In this document: piece after piece, positions 14,900 through 22,143 of the stretch
How the letters are laid out: each line of letters opens with the position of its first letter
Numbering within the stretch: the stretch's first letter is position 1
Position numbers and translations under genes: made by a program
IMG/VR virus record: IMGVR_UViG_3300025809_000134
Coordinates: 1 to 22,732 of that record
Reading direction: 5' to 3' (one strand)
Length of the DNA: 22,732 nucleotides
From: a virus
The notes under the pieces: generated by a model
What the model was told of the DNA's origin: nothing
Seen by the model: only the letters and a program-made list of their open reading frames with translations
Database searches by the model: none

Positions 14900-15684
14900 T
14901 ATTCGCCATGACCTCTAGGTACGTAACTTCCACTTAGACCTTTCCTTCCATAAGAAGCTTTACTACGGCCTTGTCCTAATGTACGGTTGTCTTGTTGAAG
15001 CTTTATTTTCTTAACTCTTGCTCTTTGAGCAATCATTCCTATAGGTTGTTGATGAACTAAAGTAAGAGCTTCATTAAGGAACATATCTAAATAAGTTTCA
15101 GATAAGTGATTTGGGATAGGTATTTCAAAAACATCTTCTTGTAAAAAGACTTTTTCTTGAGAACCTACGAATCGGGTCTTACTTGCTTGAAGGGTAGTAT
15201 CGAATTCGTTATTATAAGAATCGAATACAACATAAACATTATCAAAAGAAGTGAAATAAGTAGGAAATTGGTTAGTTTTAATAGGCATTCTATTATCATT
15301 GTAACCTTTTACTATTATAGAGTTTGTTGTATTTGAATGCAACGTATGCTCCACAAAATCAAGAGGAGGTAAGTACGTCATTAATTTGTAATCTAGTTCA
15401 CCTGCTTTCTTTGATACGTTGTACCAAATTTTACTTTCTTGTATTTTCTGTACCTTTTTAGGTAGCAGCATATAGTTAGGACGAGTTATATCTGATACAG
15501 ATTCTAGAGATAAATCATCCATAGTAAATAGAACATTGTCGTATTCTTGCACCATTTGGTAGTACACACGTTCTGCTATTTTAGCTACTTGTTGAGACTC
15601 ATCCGTATCAAATATACTGTCTACATAAAAACCACTTGTTGCATCAAGGTACTCTTGAACAACCATTAACAATGTTCTTCTCAT
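14899..15684 (-). CDS. Head-tail adaptor (T7 gp11-like tail tubular protein A)
   Basis: A 261-aa protein resembling podophage adaptors that dock below the portal and join it to the nozzle. The N-terminal helical block LLMVVQEYLDATSGFYVDSI, followed by DTDESQQVAKIAERVYYQM, matches the pattern of this family ('L-x-x-V-Q-x-x-L...V-x-S-I-x-D-T-x-E-S-x-Q-V-A-x-I...Y'). A β-rich centre and a C-terminal helix with a basic, glycine-rich tail (QGRSKASYGRKGLSGS) follow. T7 gp11 is 196 aa, so this version is longer. The ATG at 15684 follows GGAGAT seven bases upstream. The gene comes directly after the major capsid gene and its hairpin, the same order as T7 genes 10 and 11. Confidence 0.78.
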   Translation of the reverse strand: MRRTLLMVVQEYLDATSGFYVDSIFDTDESQQVAKIAERVYYQMVQEYDNVLFTMDDLSLESVSDITRPNYMLLPKKVQKIQESKIWYNVSKKAGELDYKLMTYLPPLDFVEHTLHSNTTNSIIVKGYNDNRMPIKTNQFPTYFTSFDNVYVVFDSYNNEFDTTLQASKTRFVGSQEKVFLQEDVFEIPIPNHLSETYLDMFLNEALTLVHQQPIGMIAQRARVKKIKLQQDNRTLGQGRSKASYGRKGLSGSYVPRGHGE

Positions 15685-15708
15685 TTTTTATCTCCAAGGA
15701 ACTTTATG

Positions 15709-15732
15709 AAAGGGACTCCTAAGAATCCCTTT
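15709..15732. terminator. Hairpin downstream of the capsid gene
   Basis: An inverted repeat AAAGGGA / TCCCTTT with further pairing inside (loop about 4 bases) lies in the 65-base gap between capsid stop and adaptor start. On the minus strand it follows the capsid message but has no long U-run, so it may be a leaky terminator or an RNA stability element. On the + strand it is followed by TTTTAAAAATT. A comparable partial terminator follows the capsid gene in T7. Confidence 0.65.
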
Positions 15733-15749
15733 TAAAAATTACCTGTTAA

Positions 15750-16718
15750 TTAGACAGGCGTTGCTAGAGTAACCAATGCTTCAGGACGTTTAAGCGCGAA
15801 GCCATAACGACAAGTAGCAGACCATTCATCACGTTTCAGGTTAGTGTTACGGAAGAATTCAGTCTCAGGACGCTGACGGATAACACCCATGAACGGCATT
15901 GAAGTGTCATTAGCCATAGACATTGCAACACAACCTTTACCAGTAATTGCACCACCACCCGTACCATCACTTTTGGCAAGAGTCTCAGCAGTAATAGCTG
16001 GCAAGTTGTGACTTACCATGATGTTAATACCAGCAATGTTACGAACAATATTAAGCTTATCACCAAAGCCAGTTTGCACTAGACCTTGTACATCGAAGTT
16101 AAACTGTGAACCATTAGTTACTTCAGTGATGTTTAAAAGCTTATTAAGTTCGTACTCGGTTTCAGGAGTAACTATTAACATACGATTTTCGGTAGGGATA
16201 TAAGCCTTATCGAAAGCGTACTTGATGAACATAATGTCATCAATAGTTATAGCACCACCAGTGCCACTACCTTTCATGCGGTGAGGAACACCACCAATAG
16301 CATTGTTATTACCAAGAGTCTGAGAGTTAGCTGTAGCTAGAACAGCAGTCTCCATATCTGTAGCCATAGCAATACCAGACTTGTGAACATTCTCTTGATA
16401 GAATGCTTCTGACTGATGCGCATCTTGCTTCATACGGTCTGTTACAAAGAAACCATCCTGCTTATAGGCAGTAACAGTAAGGTCTTTACGAGAAGTAGTC
16501 ATACCGTCATAGGTAATCTGAGTATTCTCTGTGTAATCTGTAACATCACGATCTGCCGTCAAGGTAACATTAAGAGTGTCACCATCAGGGAAGATACCTG
16601 TTTTGTCATCGAACAAAGGACGACCAACTAACCAGTCATCGAACTGCTTCTCTAAAGAAACTTGATATAGCTCTTGACGAACTAGGTTAGGGACTTGTGC
16701 ATAAGTAAAATTTGACAT
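15750..16718 (-). CDS. Major capsid protein (HK97-fold)
   Basis: A 322-aa protein that forms the head shell. It starts MSNFTYAQVPNLVRQELYQV and continues with a β-hairpin-like arm (GDTLNVTLTADRDVTDYT), a helix rich in charged residues (VTDRMKQDAHQ), the P-domain-like block VTPETEYELNKLL, and an A-domain-like end (WSATCRYGFALKRPEALVTL), the usual arrangement of podophage HK97-fold coat proteins. It lies directly after the scaffold gene (13 bases) and before the adaptor. The visible ribosome binding site (GAGAA, about eight bases before ATG 16718) is weaker than most here, unexpected for the most abundant virion protein. Its GC content looks somewhat higher than that of its neighbours. No slippery sequence for a T7 gp10B-like extension was recognised near the stop. 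Confidence 0.9.
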   Translation of the reverse strand: MSNFTYAQVPNLVRQELYQVSLEKQFDDWLVGRPLFDDKTGIFPDGDTLNVTLTADRDVTDYTENTQITYDGMTTSRKDLTVTAYKQDGFFVTDRMKQDAHQSEAFYQENVHKSGIAMATDMETAVLATANSQTLGNNNAIGGVPHRMKGSGTGGAITIDDIMFIKYAFDKAYIPTENRMLIVTPETEYELNKLLNITEVTNGSQFNFDVQGLVQTGFGDKLNIVRNIAGINIMVSHNLPAITAETLAKSDGTGGGAITGKGCVAMSMANDTSMPFMGVIRQRPETEFFRNTNLKRDEWSATCRYGFALKRPEALVTLATPV

Positions 16719-16731
16719 AATATTTTCTCAG

Positions 16732-17484
16732 TTAGAAAGTTAATTTAACACCTTGTTTCTCTGCAATCTTACGATAGTTATCTATAGCCGTATTAACACG
16801 AGAGCGGTCATTAAAACCACGCGAAAAGTCTAGCCCAGATTCTTTCTTCTGCGTAAAACCAGATACAGAGTTACTAGGGTTATAAGTTGTTTTGGGTTGT
16901 TTATCTAAACCAAATAACTTTTTAAAGCGTTTCGGATTAGCCTGTGCCTCTTTGATAATGTCTTCATCAGACATACCTAAGTCCTTAGCACTTTCACGAA
17001 GTTTCTCCTCAAAAGAATCTCCATATCTCGCTTGTGCAGCTCCTATACTTTCATTCTGGTTTTTACTAAACACTTCTTGTTGTTGGGAAGTGCTTAATGA
17101 CCCCATAACTTCTTGTAGTAGTTGCTGTTTAAGCGTTTCAACGTCCAACTGAGGGGTTGTCTCAGTGGTTTGACTTGGCTGTAATTCATTCACAGGGGAT
17201 TCCTCTTTATTTTTTAATTGTGATAAAGCGTCTTCCAGCTTTGTACTTTGGTTAAGTTTAGCTTCAAGTTCCTGAATTCGAGCTTCCATCGTTTTAGTCT
17301 CATCAACCTTATCTTTGATAAAGTTCTGAGCAGATTGCCAAGATTGTTGAGCTTCTTCTGTGTTGTTAAAAAGACGCTCCTTACCTTGACTATCTGTACC
17401 ACCAAAGAGTGGTTTAACCTCTTCCTGAGATTCTGGCTGGTTAGCCTCCAAATTTTCTTTTACATCTGGGTTAGATGTTTGCAT
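16732..17484 (-). CDS. Capsid assembly scaffold protein
   Basis: A 250-aa protein with scaffold character: an acidic, Glu/Gln-rich disordered N-terminus (residues 1-50), a coiled coil around 60-95 (VDETKTMEARIQELEAKLNQ), a Gln/Thr-rich linker, a helical region (about 140-185, EEKLRESAKDLGMSDEDIIK) and a basic C-terminus (DNYRKIAEKQGVKLTF) suited to bind the inner face of the coat protein. It stands immediately upstream of the capsid gene, the universal scaffold position. The ATG at 17484 follows AAGGTGAT. The protein should be lost from mature particles. Sequence conservation in this class is weak, so the call rests on position and composition. Confidence 0.82.
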   Translation of the reverse strand: MQTSNPDVKENLEANQPESQEEVKPLFGGTDSQGKERLFNNTEEAQQSWQSAQNFIKDKVDETKTMEARIQELEAKLNQSTKLEDALSQLKNKEESPVNELQPSQTTETTPQLDVETLKQQLLQEVMGSLSTSQQQEVFSKNQNESIGAAQARYGDSFEEKLRESAKDLGMSDEDIIKEAQANPKRFKKLFGLDKQPKTTYNPSNSVSGFTQKKESGLDFSRGFNDRSRVNTAIDNYRKIAEKQGVKLTF

Positions 17485-17495
17485 TCTTAATCACC

Positions 17496-17675
17496 TTAAT
17501 GTTGTTTACTTTTACCGAACCAACCACTACCTTTTAGTTGGAAGTTTGAGCTTCTTATTACTTTGTGCATACCTTCGGCACAATCCTTACAAACTACTTC
17601 TGGACTTTCTGTCATACCATGTACAACCTCCTTATCATATTCACATTCGTAGCAGTGATAAACATACGTAGCCAT
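17496..17675 (-). CDS. FmdB-type zinc ribbon protein (59 aa)
   Basis: A 59-aa single-domain protein starting MATYVYHC. Two CxxC pairs (C8-Y-E-C11 and C29-K-D-C32) form a zinc ribbon. The opening 'x-x-T-Y-x-Y-x-C-x-x-C' and the closing F45-x-L-K-G-S-G-W52 are typical of the FmdB/CxxC-SSSS regulatory family. The start is ATG 17675, overlapping the previous stop (TAATG), with GGAAAG upstream; an in-frame TTG at 17687 coincides with that site. Between portal and scaffold it may be a late transcription or assembly factor. FmdB proteins were described as putative regulators in bacteria; the phage role is unknown. Confidence 0.78.
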   Translation of the reverse strand: MATYVYHCYECEYDKEVVHGMTESPEVVCKDCAEGMHKVIRSSNFQLKGSGWFGKSKQH

Positions 17676-17953
17676 TAGACTTTCCAATCTAGCTTTTTTA
17701 TCAACTCTCTTAATAATCTTCTTTGAGCTTTATTTTTTATAGATACATAAGAGAATTGGAATTTTGAAATAAAGTCATTTTTAGATTCATCTTCTTTTAC
17801 TAATTTTTCTACAGAATCCTCTAAATGGATTATAAAAAGTTCTGTAAAATTATTTTTATGCCACCTTTTATAACGTTCAATATCTTTTTTCTTTTCTTCT
17901 GGATTCAAAGCACTAAAATGCTCTGACATAAAAGAAGGTACTTTAAAGCTCAT
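17675..17953 (-). CDS. Conserved hypothetical protein (92 aa)
   Basis: A helical, highly charged 92-aa protein with no cysteines or membrane segment. It has a block KRWHKNNFTELFIIHLEDSV (about 29-48) and an end FQFSYVSIKNKAQRRLLREL (about 66-85) rich in Lys/Arg; I have seen similar phage proteins but know no function for them. It starts at ATG 17953 with GGAGG six bases upstream and overlaps the portal gene's last 11 bases; its stop overlaps the zinc-ribbon start by one base. The gene looks more AT-rich than the portal gene. A role near head assembly or host takeover is possible from its site but unsupported otherwise. Confidence 0.7.
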   Translation of the reverse strand: MSFKVPSFMSEHFSALNPEEKKKDIERYKRWHKNNFTELFIIHLEDSVEKLVKEDESKNDFISKFQFSYVSIKNKAQRRLLRELIKKLDWKV

Positions 17954-19694
17954 CCTCTTCCTCCATCATTCCCATCTCTAGACTAGTTGGTTGTGAACTA
18001 GATTTAACCATTTCTTGTTCAGCCATCATTTGTTTCTCTTGCATTTCTAGATTCTCATCTATAGAAGCAAACTTGTTAATAAATGCGTATTGATCGAATC
18101 CATATAAACTCTCGACTGTCTTAGCCAAGTTATATGTATTAATATGAGGAGCTACCATCTGTGCAATGTTTGTGTTAGTTAACTGTGTTAAACCTTGTAG
18201 CTGTTGTAACTGTCTACTAAAACGTCTACTACCCATTGGGAGTAACTTACCATTAGCACTAAGGTCTTCTTCTGTAATGCTTGTAGTAAGTAAAATACCT
18301 TCCTCATCTTCTTCTAGAACTTTAATAATACTAGAGAAGTTATCCTTAGCTATTCGCATCTCAGCTTGTACAAGAGGCTCTAACAAGTCTTCTTCTACTT
18401 GAGATACTTTATTAATAAATCCTCTAAATGCACCGTCATTAAGACTCTGTACTTCTGTAGCAGTCTTTTCTCCTGCTGTCCTAAAACCAGCTAACTGTTG
18501 AGGTAGTCTTGCACTTGTACGGGCTAAGTCCCTGTGCATCATTATCTGGTTATCAAAAGTAAGTACAGTACTGTCAGGACGAATGTCTGAAACACTTCCA
18601 CCTTCAGGCATAATGTACTTCGTATGACCTGTTACTTCGTCATATATCTCTTCTACATCACCAACATAAGACCTATCTGGATAAATGAATTTGTCAATAG
18701 CATCATTCTTACCATTCTCCCTGTGGTTAATCATGTAGTTGATCCCCACAACTTTATCTAATGGGCCTTGACTCCATAGATTATCAGGTCGTGCAGTCCA
18801 TCCACCTTTAAATATAGAAGGCTTAATTTCTTGCTTATCTAATACAACAGTATCTTTATCAACAATAACAATACAACGTTTCTTATAAACCTCTGTTTCT
18901 ACTTCATCAAGGATGTCTCCGTAAAACCAAAGTAACTCTACGTAACCAGAACTGTAGTACTCATCTAAACTACCAAAACCTTGTGGTACATATTGCTTTT
19001 CTTTATAACGTTCAGCGTAGTCTCTAAAACCTCCTGTACGCCTCTGTAAGAGACTCTTAGTTTCTTCTGGAGTTATCACTTTATCTTCGTCAGAAATACT
19101 CTCTAAGAACTCTACAAGCTCTCCTACTGATACTAGACTACGTACTATTTTAGGAGCTTTATTAAAATCAGTATATGTTGGGTTAAATACAATATCAAAA
19201 GGACTAATTCGTTTAACTGCTGGCCCTGAATAACCTGATACGTATCCATCTTCTGTATCCGCTGTATCATTCTTATAATAAGCTTGAGCAAAACAATTAC
19301 CATAACGTACTAAGTCATCAATCACTTTACGCATTTGGATGTTAAAGCCATTAAGTGCATGACACTGTTTTATATAACTTTGAACTTTGCCTCGTAATTG
19401 CTTTGTAATTGCATTAATCTCAAAACCTTTCCATCCTAACCAGTCTTCATGTGGAAACATTGTACTGTAGACAATAGCTAAAAGGTCTTCGTGTAACTCT
19501 GAAAGAATAGGAAGGTGTGTCTTGTGGTCAAAATTGTCTCCACCTTCTAACATGCTTGTATCTGTAGCAAGTAAATAGTTATCTATTTCTGCCCATAGAG
19601 CCATAGCTGTGGTACGTGACGAATTCCACTCTTCCCAGTAACTAGCTATATCACCAGCTAAAGCAGCCTTGTTATTATAATTAAGGGTAATCAA
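17943..19694 (-). CDS. Portal protein
   Basis: A 583-aa protein, the dodecameric vertex ring through which DNA enters and leaves the head. Features are an N-terminal helix with the pattern YWEEWNSSRTTAMALWAEID (about 19-38), a wing-like middle (RISPFDIVFNPTYTDF), the stem/crown helix region (AGFRTAGEKTATEVQSLND, then FRGFINKVSQVEEDLLEPLV) typical of podophage portals, and a Met/Glu/Gln-rich acidic C-terminus. It starts at TTG 19694, overlapping the terminase TGA in a TTGA junction, with AGGAG nine bases upstream. The first ATG is near residue 31, inside a conserved helix, which argues for the TTG. It lies between terL and the scaffold, as expected for packaging-head modules. Confidence 0.9.
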   Translation of the reverse strand: MITLNYNNKAALAGDIASYWEEWNSSRTTAMALWAEIDNYLLATDTSMLEGGDNFDHKTHLPILSELHEDLLAIVYSTMFPHEDWLGWKGFEINAITKQLRGKVQSYIKQCHALNGFNIQMRKVIDDLVRYGNCFAQAYYKNDTADTEDGYVSGYSGPAVKRISPFDIVFNPTYTDFNKAPKIVRSLVSVGELVEFLESISDEDKVITPEETKSLLQRRTGGFRDYAERYKEKQYVPQGFGSLDEYYSSGYVELLWFYGDILDEVETEVYKKRCIVIVDKDTVVLDKQEIKPSIFKGGWTARPDNLWSQGPLDKVVGINYMINHRENGKNDAIDKFIYPDRSYVGDVEEIYDEVTGHTKYIMPEGGSVSDIRPDSTVLTFDNQIMMHRDLARTSARLPQQLAGFRTAGEKTATEVQSLNDGAFRGFINKVSQVEEDLLEPLVQAEMRIAKDNFSSIIKVLEEDEEGILLTTSITEEDLSANGKLLPMGSRRFSRQLQQLQGLTQLTNTNIAQMVAPHINTYNLAKTVESLYGFDQYAFINKFASIDENLEMQEKQMMAEQEMVKSSSQPTSLEMGMMEEEDEL

Positions 19695-21304
19695 GCTCTT
19701 TTTCTCCTACTAAGAAATCGGTTAGAAGCATTAACAACAGTCCGTTCTCTTTTATTTGTTGCAAATTTAGGTTTGGCTAGTCGTTTACTATTACTAACAG
19801 CTATCCATACAGCATCTTTTAAATCATCGTGCGGTGGCTTTGTTAAGTGAAGTTCTTCTTCTAACAATCTTGTGTACCCACCTTTCGTATGGTAAACACT
19901 TTTATTTCTGTAAAGAGGTTCAAATAACTGAGAGTTACGTTCTTCTTTTGTACCTTCTCTCTGGTTCTTATGTTGATGTTTAACTACCAACGTATGACCT
20001 GCTCTTCGTATCTCGTCTTGAATGAAATTAGCTACTACAGCACCACCAGCATTAGTCTCTACTGTTACTTCTCGGAAGTCCCAATACTCATGCATTGTAA
20101 TAAGCTTCTCATAATATATTTCTGCCTTAGCTGTTTGGAATCTTTGAAGGTCTAGTACGTATAAGTACCCTTCGTTATCCCAAGCTGTTACTGCAATGGA
20201 TGTGTAATCTCGTTTAACTTTACGAACACCACTGCCTTCACTAAATGCTAAATCCATACCACAAGCTAGTTTTAATTCTTTATTTCCGTAGAACCACCTG
20301 TTCTGCCTTTGCTCTAACAGATTAGGCTGGAGGTACATGAAACAATCTCTTGTAATCTTTGCTTCACTAGCCGCATTAGGGTCATTGTAGTACTGTGAGT
20401 AATACAGCTCTAAGTTAAATGCTTCAGACTTCTTTTTACTTAATTCTGTCTGATTAAAACCGTACCAATTACTATCTGGCATTTTAGTTCTAGGCCATAC
20501 AAAGTCACCTGTACCATCGTATCTTTTACTAGTTTCTACTTTACGCTCAAACCACTTCCATAATGGACGAGTCTCGGTGACAATACCTTCATCATCAAAT
20601 ATCTCGTATTCTTTTTCTTTCAAGGCTGCGTATAAATCATTATCTCCGTATCTTGTTCCTACCATCCACTTAATACTTCCTGTAGTGGCAATAGAAGCAT
20701 ACGACTGATAGACTTCTTTTATATCTTCTCGTTCAGCAGCACTACGGTAATTCTCGTTAGTAACCAAATCATCAAAGATACACATCTTGTAGTGCGCCCC
20801 TGTGTTGGTACTCTTAGCACTTGTAGCAGCAACTGTTGGGTCTTTCTCACTACGAGGTCTCTCAGGGTGGTCTACAGTTATTTCTGTTTTAGTCCAAGTT
20901 CCTAAAGACCTATGGTCGTATTCTTTAGTTCGAGGGTTAACTTCGTAGTTAAGCATCTCAGGCCAAAGCTCTCTGTAGGAATCACTCTTAAATATATTCT
21001 TAATAACTGTCAACTGTCTTTCAGACAAAGTTGGGTTAGAAGATACATATGTAACAGTAAACCAAGGGTATTTAGTAATAGCCCATGAAGACGCAACTGC
21101 TATACAAAAAGACTTCTGGTGGTCACGAGGTATCAATGCCGCAGCATTATCGCCTTGACCTGTTTCCATTGCTTCTTCTAGAGACCTCTGAAAGAAACGA
21201 AACATCTCTTCATGAACTTCTCCAAAGTACCTACTAGGAAACATAACTTGAGCATAAAAGAAAAGGTCACTCTCACAATCTTTCTTTAGTTGTTCAATAC
21301 TCAT
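19691..21304 (-). CDS. terL: Terminase large subunit (packaging ATPase/nuclease)
   Basis: DNA-packaging motor of 537 aa. The ATPase half has a Walker A variant I58-P-R-D-H-Q-K64-S65, a Walker B M174-C-I-F-D178-D179 (D179 in place of the usual catalytic Glu) and a coupling motif G216-T217-R. The nuclease half (RNase H fold) shows D351 in CGMDLAFS, E416 in VETN and D493/D494/D497 in HDDLKDAVW, the three metal-binding sites. The end is basic (NRFLSRRKRA), as expected for portal docking. The ATG at 21304 follows GGAAAG and overlaps the preceding TGA (ATGA). A smaller terminase candidate and a membrane-anchored protein lie just upstream, the order found in T7 (18, 18.5, 19). Confidence 0.95.
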   Translation of the reverse strand: MSIEQLKKDCESDLFFYAQVMFPSRYFGEVHEEMFRFFQRSLEEAMETGQGDNAAALIPRDHQKSFCIAVASSWAITKYPWFTVTYVSSNPTLSERQLTVIKNIFKSDSYRELWPEMLNYEVNPRTKEYDHRSLGTWTKTEITVDHPERPRSEKDPTVAATSAKSTNTGAHYKMCIFDDLVTNENYRSAAEREDIKEVYQSYASIATTGSIKWMVGTRYGDNDLYAALKEKEYEIFDDEGIVTETRPLWKWFERKVETSKRYDGTGDFVWPRTKMPDSNWYGFNQTELSKKKSEAFNLELYYSQYYNDPNAASEAKITRDCFMYLQPNLLEQRQNRWFYGNKELKLACGMDLAFSEGSGVRKVKRDYTSIAVTAWDNEGYLYVLDLQRFQTAKAEIYYEKLITMHEYWDFREVTVETNAGGAVVANFIQDEIRRAGHTLVVKHQHKNQREGTKEERNSQLFEPLYRNKSVYHTKGGYTRLLEEELHLTKPPHDDLKDAVWIAVSNSKRLAKPKFATNKRERTVVNASNRFLSRRKRA

Positions 21305-21639
21305 TTCTTTCCAAACTCTTCGCCAAGAATCTTATACTTCAAGATTGCCATATCCGAATGTATATCAACCATCATCCCTGATATTACTTTTACTTGGTTG
21401 TCTACTTCTGAAAATCTATCCATAAGAGGAAGAACTATATGTTCTTTAATTTCTCTTTTGTCGTAGTAGTTTTTATTTAATTCCATTTCTAAATTTATAA
21501 TACTTTTTTCAATGTCTGCTTGTTTCTTTGAAAGGGACTCACTCTTTTTCTCAAGGGAGTTAAAGTAGCTTTTTGCAAAGAAAGTAAAAACAGCTAGAGC
21601 TGGAATCCATAGAAATTTAGCTAAAGTACTAAGTTCCAT
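21301..21639 (-). CDS. Membrane-anchored coiled-coil protein (i-spanin candidate)
   Basis: A 112-aa protein with one N-terminal membrane segment (LAKFLWIPALAVFTFFAKSY, about 6-25) followed by a charged coiled coil (about 28-60, LEKKSESLSKKQADIEKSII), a layout shared with the inner-membrane spanin Rz, which links inner and outer membranes in the last step of lysis. It stands between the small terminase candidate and terL, exactly where T7 carries gene 18.5 (Rz-like). The reading frames inside its first half hit early stops, so no nested Rz1 lipoprotein was seen. It could be a holin or an unrelated membrane protein. The ATG at 21639 follows AAGGA and overlaps the upstream gene by 11 bases. Confidence 0.55.
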   Translation of the reverse strand: MELSTLAKFLWIPALAVFTFFAKSYFNSLEKKSESLSKKQADIEKSIINLEMELNKNYYDKREIKEHIVLPLMDRFSEVDNQVKVISGMMVDIHSDMAILKYKILGEEFGKK

Positions 21640-22132
21640 TAACCAAATTCCTTTTTCTTATTTCAGTTGCAATATTACTTACATTGCTCGCTTTAATAGT
21701 TGGTACTTTCTTTTCAGGACGACCTGCACCTTTCGTAACTTCCTTTTTAGTAACTTTGTCATATATTTTCCAAGCTGCTTGAGTATCACCATCAGCAATA
21801 GCATCCAGAAGAACCCTTTTAGCAGCAGATTCGTTAGACTTCTCTTTTTCTTCTCGCCAGTCATTGAGTCCTGTAAAGTTACTGCCATTCACTCCTCCTG
21901 TTTGAAACCATTTTTCTTTACAGAGTTTTTGCCAATGAGTCCAACTATTAAGGAGAGTCATAGCAGCATCATATTCATCCACACTGTCCCTATACACCTT
22001 TGCGAAGCTAACGTACTTATTACCCTTGCGAGAGGTATAATCATCAGGACGGAGTGTATAAGGTGCTTCTGGATTGTTAAACTCATAGAACAAACCTTGA
22101 GTTAAATAAATACCATTTGAACCTTTGTACAT
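21629..22132 (-). CDS. Probable terminase small subunit
   Basis: A 167-aa protein directly upstream of the spanin candidate and terL. It contains an aromatic N-terminal region (YEFNNPEAPYTLRPDDYTSR), a helical region (KVYRDSVDEYDAAMTLLNSW), a second helix set (NESAAKRVLLDAIADGDTQ) and a basic C-terminus with GAGRPEKKVPT, an AT-hook-like GRP element I associate with small terminases of some phages. The start is ATG 22132 (MYKGSNGIY) because AAGGAG lies seven bases upstream; a TTG at 22171 is in frame but would overlap the preceding gene by 28 bases. No classical HTH is certain, so the call leans on position. It would recognise phage DNA and stimulate the large subunit's ATPase. Confidence 0.62.
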   Translation of the reverse strand: MYKGSNGIYLTQGLFYEFNNPEAPYTLRPDDYTSRKGNKYVSFAKVYRDSVDEYDAAMTLLNSWTHWQKLCKEKWFQTGGVNGSNFTGLNDWREEKEKSNESAAKRVLLDAIADGDTQAAWKIYDKVTKKEVTKGAGRPEKKVPTIKASNVSNIATEIRKRNLVNGT

Positions 22133-22143
22133 CTTCTTACTCC

